Part shown: positions 1-6,899 of the stretch, one piece after another
How the letters are laid out: the number at the start of each line of letters is the position of its first letter
Numbering within the stretch: the first letter of the stretch is position 1
Assembly (NCBI GenBank): GCA_034696485.1
Contig: JAQIWT010001032.1
Location: 1-12,939 of the forward strand
Source: Isohypsibius dastychi
Lineage: Eukaryota > Tardigrada > Eutardigrada > Parachela > Isohypsibiidae
Direction: 5' to 3'
Length of the DNA: 12,939 nucleotides
Position numbers and translations under genes: made by a program
The notes under the pieces: generated by a model
Told to the model about the DNA's origin: nothing
The model's database searches: none
The model's input: the letters and a program-made list of their open reading frames with translations, nothing else

Positions 1-547
1 TATTCATGCAAGAAATTAAACGACTGTACGCAAAGCGAAATGGTTGTCATTTCTCCTGGAAATGACCCGTAGGTATTCCTTAAATCAACGGGGAGGAATA
101 TTTTTCAACCGGAGTAAATGATGTTGTCATTCTGGGAGTCCCAGCATACACTCCATACTTCGTAGGAATGAACGGTTCGATGATGAACCAGTTGGTATTC
201 TTCGTCACATATCCGCACAACTCCGATCCCTCCAGACAAATCCGACACAGCCAATGTAGAATTTTGTTCGTGGGAACTAAAAAAACCAAATCCAGCTTAG
301 AACATCAAAATAAAAACACTTAAAAAATACCTCCAAGATCCAGCCAAACAAAGCCCAGAAGCGACGTTCAAAGACTGACGTTCTTTCAGAAAATATTCGC
401 CTGTCGATTTTTGGTGTTGTGGATCCGGAAAGAAAAATCGGACTGTTCAGTCGGAAAGCATCAGTGCAACCTCCTGATCACAAGGTCGTACATCCAGTAT
501 TCCAGGTACTTCGATATGCTGGATAACGACGAATTCTGCCTTGTCTT
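1..547 (-). CDS. DPH7: DPH7/WDR85-like WD40 protein (diphthine methyltransferase), partial, with an in-frame stop
   Basis: Exons, in minus-strand order: about 547..331, 276..110 and 55..1 (continues off the window). Introns 330..277 and 109..56 are both 54 nt, GT-AG, and keep phase. The first exon reads QHIEVPGILDV, then EVALMLSD, a TGA, and TVRFFFPDPQ. The second reads LAVSDLSGGIGVV, then VHSYEVWSVCWDS and NIIYSG. This matches the DPH7 order of a 'GILDM' strand, a blade ending in SD-x-G, and the hallmark 'H-x-FE-W ... IVYSG' blade. The third exon (GEMTTISLC) fits the next blade end more loosely, with Cys where Trp is usual. The family demethylates methylated diphthine on elongation factor 2 during diphthamide synthesis. 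The exact acceptor of the first exon (547, 544, 539 or 535) and the N-terminal exons are unresolved. With the TGA it could be a pseudogene, an allele with a null mutation, or a sequence error. A generic WD40 protein is the alternative. Confidence 0.58.
447..449 (-). other. In-frame TGA inside the DPH7-like exon
   Basis: On the minus strand the codons run GAC TGA ACA GTC, giving SD-stop-TV. The same frame stays open on both sides and continues through two correctly phased splice junctions. WD40 blades of this family usually have Gly at this spot (SD-x-G-x-I). A single G to T change (GGA to TGA) would therefore explain it. The only GT-AG pairs that would remove the stop give introns of 28 or 39 nt, shorter than any other intron here. 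Confidence 0.7.
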
Positions 548-555
548 CTCGCAAA

Positions 556-621
556 ACAAATGCCACAAGCAAATGCAACAAATGCCACAAGCAAATGCCA
601 CAAATGCAACAAGCCAAATGT
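556..621. repeat. Tandem repeat, three copies of a 22-bp unit
   Basis: Three adjacent 22-bp units start at 556, 578 and 600, each beginning ACAAATGC and containing ACAAG. Units 1 and 2 differ only at the last base, and unit 3 has two internal substitutions. The array lies just upstream of the clear DPH7-like exon and probably sits in an intron of that minus-strand gene. The open frames across it look like low-complexity shadows. Confidence 0.85.
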
Positions 622-944
622 CAATACCACATGTTTGGCTTCCGTTCGGAAAGTTCGTGGACAAGGGGAACATGATTCGTAGCGGAGTAGGGCTCCAATT
701 GGTAACCACTTACCACTCACTTTAAAACCAAAACAATGCTTTTCCCACTTCGAAACGAACTCTGGATCATCTTTCGATGCTGCGTTTTAGGAACTGCATT
801 ATTCTGATAAGTTTGCCGGTTGTGAATGTGATTTTATTTGTGGGCATACCGTTTTTTTGCAACCGCGAAAATCAGCTGGGTCAGCTGCATTGGATTTGCT
901 CGCGATTGTGCTATCTGGATATCTTATCAGCCAGATTTGAGAAA
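622..944. promoter_or_regulatory. Shared 5' region between divergent DPH7-like and LTA4H-like genes
   Basis: The two genes are head-to-head, so this stretch must hold the promoter and 5' untranslated sequence of the plus-strand gene and the unresolved 5' exons of the minus-strand gene. I see no convincing TATA box. A minus-strand segment near 713-630 reads GYQLEPYSATNHV, reminiscent of the 'CGTYQLE' motif near the DPH7 N-terminus. Its frame does not join the downstream exon through any good splice pair I could find. A bidirectional promoter is inferred from orientation only. Confidence 0.4.
777..944 (+). other. In-frame upstream extension of the LTA4H-like ORF with a hydrophobic N-terminus
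   Basis: The frame of LTA4H exon 1 is open back to an ATG at 777, with an in-frame TAA at 723-725. The extra 56 residues begin MLRFRN, followed by about 21 hydrophobic residues (positions 7-27) and a Cys, which looks like a signal peptide or signal anchor. Family members are normally cytosolic. The extension also overlaps the likely 5' part of the divergent gene. It is more probably 5' untranslated sequence, but an alternative start giving a membrane-directed isoform cannot be excluded. Confidence 0.3.
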
Positions 945-3900
945 ATGACGGACAATGTGAAGCAGCAACCTCCTACTCCTGCACTTGCAAGGCAGACTGA
1001 GGAAACGCAGGATAGTGGTGGCCTTGCAGAATTTGGGCATTGCGGAGAAGATTGCGACGAACGAAAAAACATGGTCGAACTCGCGCCAGAGACTGGATTC
1101 AAAGACGATGTCAGCACCAATTCTCGACCGGACTTCTTGAAATGTCAGCATATTGATTTCGCATTGACGGCAGATTTCAGTCGAAATGTTCTACGTGGAT
1201 TCGTTGACCTGGATGTCGAAAAACAGGACGGTGAAGGGAATTTGGTAAAACGAACATTCTACCAATATTTCCGATCTGGTTTTGACCGTTGTTTTTCCTT
1301 TGCTAGGTGTTGGACACTAGAGATCTAGAAATCGAAAAAGCGGCTTTGGTTGAAGGAAAACACGAAACATCTGTGCCGTTCATTTTGGGCAAAAAGGCCG
1401 ATTTTCGAGGAGCGAAACTGGAAATTGTTCTTCCGCGAAATGCAGGAACCAGGTAATTTCTGAATACGGCATTTCAAAGCGGAATGCCAGTTTTAAAATT
1501 ATTTGTGTCGATATAGTATTTGATTGGTATTTTCAGATTGAAAGTTCGGATTTATTATGAGACATCCCCCCATTCCAGCGGTTTGGTTTGGTTGAAACCT
1601 GCCCAGACTGCAACGAGAACTCATCCGTACCTTTATAGCCATTCTGAAGTACTGTTGTATTGTCCTCTGCTCGTGGGTTATTTTTGACGTTCATTTTGCA
1701 GGCCATCCATGCTCGTAGTATTTTTCCATGCCAGGATACTCCTTCGGTTAAGGCAACGTATGCTGCAAAGGTCAGTGTGATTGGGCCCGTTCCTCTCTTA
1801 CTTTATCTGACTTCATTCTTGCACTTCAATGTTTTTCGTCGTTACAGATTACTGTTGATGATGGTTTGACTGTTTTGATGAGCGCAGTTGGAAAAGGGAA
1901 GGAACCGGTTGTGAATGGCCAAGTTACTTTTTCTTTTGAACAGAAGGTCCCCATTCCATCTTACTTGGTAATCCCGGTGTCTTTAGCCCGGTTTAACTCG
2001 TTCTGTAGTTTATTGTTTGTCTGAAAGGTTGCGCTCGCCATCGGCAATTTAGAAAGCCGAAAAATCGGCCCACGGAGTCATGTTTGGTCAGAACCGTCCC
2101 TTGTTGACCGCGCTGCTTTCGAATTTTCAGAGGTGGTGTCTTTATCCTAACCTCATAATCTGATTTAGTTTCCGGGTCGATTTCTTGAAGTTCAGTCGTG
2201 TGTTTTTTGAAATGGACCGATTTTTTATTTGCAGACAGAGGATATGTTGTCGACAGCTGAATCGTTGGTAGGACCATACGTTTGGGGGATCTATGACATT
2301 TTGGTGCTCCCGCCTTCGTTTCCATTTGGTGGAATGGAGAATCCGTGTCTCACGTTTTTGACGCCAACACTTTTGGTATTTTACATTAAAAAACATCATG
2401 TTTCGCTTGATTAAAAACCTGTTCTTTGATCTTCAGGCTGGAGATCGCTCTCTGGCCAACGTGGTTGCTCACGAAATTGGTGTGTAACACCTTATCTACG
2501 TTGTTTAAGCACGCTTTTTATTGCTTTGTTAATAGCTCACTCCTGGACTGGGAATTTGGTTACCAACCTGAATTGGGAGCATTTTTGGTAAGATCAAATA
2601 CCTCTGGCGATGCTGAATTTTGGACACGAACTATATCTAGGTTGAACGAAGGATTCACAACCTTTCTGGAAAGGAAAATCAAAGGCAAAATGATGGGAGA
2701 GGAATATCGCCAGTTTGCAGCTATTGAGGGATGGAAAAATCTTATTGAGGAGGTTGGTTCTGAAAAGTGGCAGATGTGATATCCATATTTTCCGTTTACT
2801 AGTAATAGTTAAGTAGCTTTTAACGAAATTTTTCGACTTGTAGGTTAAAACTCGGGGTGCTGATCATGAGTTTACTAAGCTGGTACCAGACTTACGAGGC
2901 TCTGATCCGGATGACGCTTTCGGTTCCGTCCCTTATGAAAAAGGTCACCGCTTGTTTCGTGACTCGCAGTCACTTCGATGTAAATTGTTAACGAGGCTTC
3001 ACTGGTTAGGTCACTCGCTGCTTTATTATCTCGAGCAGTTGGTCGGTGGTGCAGGTATTAATAATTTCGTTATTTTTGCTTCTTGAACATACTGATGGCA
3101 GTGTATTGCAGACGCTTTTAATCCATGTTTGAAAGCATGGATCGAGAAATACAAATATGCAACTGCCACGAGCCGGGACTTCCAAATGTTTTTCATGGAC
3201 TTTTTTGCGAAGTCACAAAAGCCAGAAGTGTTGCAGCAAGTCGACTGGAATACCTGGTTCAATGGAACTGGTATGCCCAAACAGGAAATCGTGTGAGTGA
3301 AGTACCCTCAAAAGTTCCGGTGCCGTGGAGCTGTTTCCGATCCGAAAATCCATTACGAAATGATAAACGAGATAACTGTGTTATTTGTGTGTACGGTAGT
3401 TATGATGATTCTCTTGGACGACCGTGCTGCGCACTTCGAGATCGATGGCTGAAAACCAAGGACTACTCCACGTTTTCGAGCGCGGATGTTGCCGAGTTTT
3501 CTGCTGCCCAGAAGATCGAATTTCTTGCTCAGTTGTTACTAGCGGTGAGACGTTTTCGGGTCGACTCATCTCTGATGTTTTTTTCGAACAACGGGAAAGT
3601 TACCGTGTTTATATTTTTTTTTCAGACACCGCTGTCTGTTGAAGCTTTGAAAGCTTTGGATCAGGCTTATGACTTTTCAAGCAGTCAAAATGCAGAAATC
3701 AAATTCCGGTATGTACATCAAGTCAATCTCAATTTTTCCAATTTGATTTTGTTGGTGCTGATTTTGTTGTTTGTTGAAGGTGGCTCCGTTTGTGTATTCG
3801 TGGAAAATGGGAAAATATGGTCCCTCAGGCACTTGCATTCGCGGTGGAGTATCAAAGAATGAAGTTTTGTCGTCCGATATTTCGGTAAATCCAGCTTGTC

Positions 3901-4169
3901 GAGCTTCAAGTTCTTGCTTGTTGATGACGTTAGTTTTCAGTGATTTGTATGCATGGGAAAAATCGAAGGAACTCGCTGTCGAGGCGTACAAAAAGTACAG
4001 GGACACGATGGCATATGGTAAGACCGAAAGCTAAAATACATCTTTTTAGACGGTCTTCTTGCGCTACATATGTAGGAAATATAGTTGAAATATATTTAAA
4101 GCAAGCTTTCTTTTCCTCATAGTTACGGCAACGCAAATTGGAAAAGATTTACATGTTATGAGTACGTGA
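945..4169 (+). CDS. LTA4H: Leukotriene A4 hydrolase-like M1 zinc aminopeptidase (complete, 18 exons)
   Basis: Exons: 945-1244, 1307-1452, 1537-1648, 1702-1770, 1848-1967, 2028-2132, 2235-2375, 2437-2479, 2536-2587, 2641-2752, 2844-2943, 3010-3054, 3112-3292, 3400-3544, 3626-3708, 3780-3884, 3941-4017, 4123-4169. They total 660 aa; human LTA4H has 611. The N-terminal beta domain includes [10 protein letters not shown] and [10 protein letters not shown]. The catalytic domain has GGMEN (316-320), zinc site HEIAH (343-347) with Glu366, and proton-donor Tyr431 in PYEKG. The helical C-terminus has Arg611 and Lys613 (RMKF), the family's carboxylate-binding pair, and ends in GKDLHV. The family trims N-terminal residues from peptides; vertebrate members also hydrolyse LTA4 to LTB4. 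Here the residues equivalent to human Gln134, Gln136, Tyr267 and Tyr378 are His, Glu, Phe and Phe, so peptidase activity is the safer call. ATG 1071 (start MVEL, like the human MPEI) is an equally plausible start giving 618 aa. The C-terminal fit argues against aminopeptidase B. Confidence 0.95.
2944..3009 (+). other. 66-nt LTA4H intron bounded by a 7-bp direct repeat
   Basis: The donor side reads AAAGGTCACCG and the acceptor side TTAGGTCACTC, so AGGTCAC occurs at both junctions. The intron is a multiple of three and stop-free in frame. Retention would insert 22 residues directly after the catalytic PYEKG motif. The spliced form ([15 protein letters not shown]) matches the family without a gap, so removal is the expected state. 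GTCACC is a weak donor match. Confidence 0.75.
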
Positions 4170-4428
4170 TTGACCGGCGTGTCGAGCGACTCCATCGTCA
4201 CATCATCGAAAATATTCACCATGAATTGCCCACGGATGACATGGCTTTCTTCTATTAGTCCTTGCATTGTTTTTTCAAAAGAACTAGATGAAGTTGATTC
4301 CAGGGGAGCGAGTTTCTTTCAACCTCGTGTCACTTTCGTCGAAATATAAAGCACTTATAGATTGTTAACAGGTCCCAGCCACTTCGAACCCGCACAGACG
4401 CTAGTTCAGATTTTCTTGTACCTAGCTA

Positions 4429-4434
4429 AATAAA
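4429..4434 (+). terminator. Candidate polyadenylation signal of the LTA4H-like gene
   Basis: A canonical AATAAA lies 260 nt after the stop codon at 4169. The sequence between is non-coding and gives a 3' untranslated region of ordinary length. No transcript evidence is available. Confidence 0.5.
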
Positions 4435-4937
4435 CGAGGGTCTTAGACAGCATCATCCATAGTCAAAGTGATATCCAGAGTTTGCATCACTGCGAAAAAT
4501 GACGTGATAAGATGAATTTGGAAAGGTCACGTCACAACTTGCACATACGGTGCTGGTGGCGCCCTCTACTTTGTTGAAGCGGAAAGCGGAGTTTGTACCA
4601 GAAGCGATTAGCGGGGTCCAAGGTTCAGCCTCCAGCCGTTGAAATTGAAATGAAATTTCACAAGCTCATTTCATGTTCGGGAAAATCCGCATTCTCTACG
4701 ATCGATTGGGTCGCGAACTTTGATTTTGGTTTCCGACGGCTACTTCTAGCTATTTTAAGAATCGGAACCTTCCATTTACCTTCAGTCCGATGAATCTGAT
4801 CACTTTTTCTTGAGGAAAACCCTGTTGTTTATTTACCGAATGTTCGGTGGAACTGGAACTGAAATCAGTGTTTCTGTTTTTGATCGGATTTTACTCTCCA
4901 ACGCATTTTTGTGAATTTGTGAATTCATCGATTCTGA
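4435..4937 (+). promoter_or_regulatory. Intergenic stretch with the probable promoter and 5' UTR of the Tom20-like gene
   Basis: No exon of a recognisable protein was found on either strand in these 500 nt. The short open frames here (for example 4593-4793) have no family features or splice support. The region separates a likely polyA signal from a likely 5' exon ending at 4940, so it should contain the promoter of the downstream gene. No TATA box stands out. Confidence 0.4.
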
Positions 4938-4940
4938 ATG

Positions 4941-5012
4941 GTAAAAGTACGTTTAAATTTTGCGACTCTCCATGAGAAACCGTTGTGCTAAGATGTTCTT
5001 TATTATTTTCAG
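4941..5012 (+). other. Probable 5' intron of the Tom20-like gene, ending at its start codon
   Basis: A donor (GAATG/GTAAAAG) and a strong acceptor (TATTATTTTCAG/ATG) define a 72-nt intron whose acceptor directly precedes the ATG at 5013. The 5' exon ends in an ATG at 4938-4940, itself preceded by TGA. Splicing would therefore give ATG-ATG in frame and one extra Met. Confidence 0.55.
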
Positions 5013-5483
5013 ATGGCCTTGCCTTCTTTTGAAAACAAAGGCGCACTTTTGAAATACACAGCTTCCGTTGCTGCATTCGGAGCAGTAAGTTGGCATCTTT
5101 TTGGAGAGTATCAGCGGAAAGCCATATCTGGGCAAACATGGGATGAAGTAGCGCGACAGAAAAGGAGGAGAGCTGCTGCGATATTCTGCGCGTCCGTCAC
5201 ATCCTTCCATCATAATCTCAGATTGGCACGGGAATACTTGAATTCGGGGAGAGTGGATGAGGCTTTATCGATATTAGTGGCATGTCTTAAAGGATGGCAG
5301 TTCAAGAAACAGACGCTGAAAGCCCTCAAGAAACACCTCCATCCCGAATTCTTTGCTCGTTTAGTTAATCGGATTGTTGAGGAAAAGATATTTGATTGCA
5401 CGGATATATTTGGCCATTTATCTGTCCCGAAACAAGGCCAGAATGTTGGACTGAACATTGATTTGTCGAATTCCCACAAATAA
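5013..5483 (+). CDS. Tom20-like mitochondrial import receptor subunit (divergent)
   Basis: This is a single coding exon of 156 aa; animal Tom20 is about 145. Residues 12-30 form a short hydrophobic, probably membrane-anchoring segment. A basic stretch follows (RK at 35-36, then RQKRRR at 48-53), matching Tom20's N-terminal anchor followed by a charged cytosolic linker. Residues 65-121 follow the Tom20 core: F-x5-L-x2-A-x2-YLNSGRVDEAL, then QTLKALKKHLHPEFFARLVNRI. This has the spacing of the TPR-like presequence-binding groove and the 'LQ..LP..VF..LL' helix. Tom20 sits in the outer mitochondrial membrane and binds amphipathic targeting signals. Unlike the animal protein, this one has no acidic C-terminal tail and ends in a neutral, Asn/Ser-rich segment. 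Sequence identity to what I remember of Tom20 is low, so it may be a lineage-specific paralogue rather than the main receptor. The assignment rests on pattern and topology only. Confidence 0.58.
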   Translation: MALPSFENKGALLKYTASVAAFGAVSWHLFGEYQRKAISGQTWDEVARQKRRRAAAIFCASVTSFHHNLRLAREYLNSGRVDEALSILVACLKGWQFKKQTLKALKKHLHPEFFARLVNRIVEEKIFDCTDIFGHLSVPKQGQNVGLNIDLSNSHK

Positions 5484-6043
5484 CGACCAACCGGAAACGG
5501 ATCTGTCTATACTGAGTTGCCTGACCTCTTGAATACTTCTGTGCGTGTTTCCTGTTTTTCTGTGATCCCTGTGTGAAATGCTGTGTGCGTGGAAAACGAG
5601 CAGTCGATCTGACTATTCTTACCCACCTGGATTCTGATTTTGATGGAACCAAAGGCTTGATTTCCTGCATTGCTTCAAGTATTTTCACCTCACCTGCAAC
5701 TTCCGGCGAACCCGTTTTTTGATTCGGATTGTGATTTCATTTCGCATGGAACTGGAACTGGATCCACATTACTAAACTCGATGTCACGGGAAGTTCTGGA
5801 CAGAATTTTGATTGGTTCGTTTTAAGTTTTTGTTTTATCACGGTGATTTTGATGTGTGGTTTATCGTGAGAATGCTAGAAACACAGCTTCTAGGCAAAGC
5901 CGAATATGACGGATGTCTAGACTGCAGCGAAAGCGAAAGTTGTTTTTTAAAGCGTCTCGAATTCGTTAAGCTCTTGTGACTGATGATTGCTGAGCTGCCG
6001 CTGCTTCCGGCAGTCTTTTTGTGTGGGAAGCGGTGATTGACGC

Positions 6044-6049
6044 AATAAA
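6044..6049 (+). terminator. Candidate polyadenylation signal of the Tom20-like gene
   Basis: AATAAA occurs 560 nt after the stop codon at 5483 and is followed within 30 nt by GT-rich sequence (TGTGAAGATGGTGC). The 5484-6043 stretch contains no convincing coding exon and would be the 3' untranslated region. Confidence 0.45.
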
Positions 6050-6626
6050 TGTGAAGATGGTGCAAGAATGTTGCCAGAATTTGCCGGAACCCTATTTATA
6101 GCTTCAGAGCAATGATCTTGTTGTTCGGTTTTATATGACTGCACTCAAGGTTAATTCATGAACTCCTCTTTTTGGGACTTTGAATGATGAAGTCAGCCCT
6201 CGTGGCAATTAAATCCGATTATGAAAACAGAGGAATCGAAATCTGGTCGCAGTCCGAGATTAAATTCATTTGTTCTTGGTGTCAAAATTATCTGTTTCTG
6301 TCAAGTCGGTATTTTCTATCTGATTCTAGGAAATGGTCGGTACGACTACGAACTATGAACACCCTACATACGTATGAGATTACGTCGCAGAATGGTGACC
6401 TTTTAGGGTTTTACTATTCGAATCTATTTTCGATGCTTCTGTCCCCATTACTGAGCGGACACTTTGGCGTGAAATACTGTAAATTTCACAGCATAAATAC
6501 AAAATTTCGCTAGTTGAAGACATTCAAATTTCGGTGACGTACGTAGTATATGGAATGGACGCCCAGAAGAACGAAACTGCCGGAGGTTTACGTAGCCCAA
6601 ACATTCGATCATTCGGAGGTATATCT

Positions 6627-6656
6627 CCCCTTCGTATGAAGGGGGGGGGGGGGGGG
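6627..6656. repeat. Hairpin fused to a 16-G homopolymer
   Basis: CCCCTTC (6627-6633), loop GTAT and GAAGGGG (6638-6644) form a perfect 7-bp stem. The last four stem bases are the start of an uninterrupted run of 16 G (6641-6656). Such a run can slip during replication, sequencing or assembly, so its length is uncertain. Confidence 0.85.
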
Positions 6657-6828
6657 TACGTTGTCGTTTTTCACAGGCGGATGGGCATATCGACGATATC
6701 AGCTGATCCTCCACTTCCAGTCGAACACGTCGCTTTCTTATCTGGATATTGTTGTCGTTTTCGGTATTCATAAATAAATGGCAATCAGTTTACTCTAAAT
6801 CATCTTTTGCTGATCTGTTTCAGGCACC

Positions 6829-6838
6829 ATAAATATAT
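6829..6838 (+). promoter_or_regulatory. TATA-like element upstream of the aldehyde oxidase start
   Basis: ATAAATATAT lies about 60 nt before the ATG at 6900, which would allow a short 5' leader. The alternative is that it lies in a 5' UTR exon beginning after the acceptor-like TTTCAG at 6823. It could also be a chance AT-rich match. Confidence 0.25.
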
Positions 6839-6899
6839 TGAGGAATCCAATTTGCTTCAATACCGATTTTCTTCGGACATTTGCACCTGAAATCCAATC

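Larger units (their letters stand above)
6050..6899. other. Intergenic region upstream of the aldehyde oxidase gene
   Basis: No exon with recognisable family features was found. Open frames at 6184-6513 and 6534-6773 (plus) and 6448-6771 (minus) lack homology cues and conserved splice context. The region holds a 7-bp inverted repeat (GTGAAAT at 6469-6475, ATTTCAC at 6483-6489), a 16-G run with adjacent hairpin, and an acceptor-like TGTTTCAG ending at 6823 that could close a 5' UTR intron. The palindrome-like and homopolymer content may mark a degraded repeat. Confidence 0.4.

Noticed and set aside
447-449. Selenocysteine at the TGA of the DPH7-like gene
   Set aside because: The position is a structural Gly in WD40 blades, not a redox site, and no SECIS-like element can be assessed because the 3' end is outside the window.
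461-720. Minus-strand ORFs rich in Cys, Ala, Phe and Leu
   Set aside because: The Cys/Ala/Phe-rich pattern comes from translating the 22-bp tandem repeat. The real coding frame nearby is that of the DPH7-like exons.
1993-2399. Two overlapping minus-strand ORFs (110 and 85 aa)
   Set aside because: They lie antisense to LTA4H exons 6 and 7, which have clear homology and correct splice phases.
4849-5760. GGAACTGGAACTG occurring at 4849-4861 and 5748-5760
   Set aside because: A short, low-complexity match flanking the Tom20-like gene without extended similarity; likely chance.
6184-6513. Plus-strand ORF of 109 aa (starts MMKSALVAIK)
   Set aside because: No recognisable domain, odd composition, and no matching splice sites or neighbouring exons.
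6448-6771. Minus-strand ORF of 107 aa with a proline run
   Set aside because: The proline run is simply the 16-G tract read on the other strand. No family features or splice context were seen.
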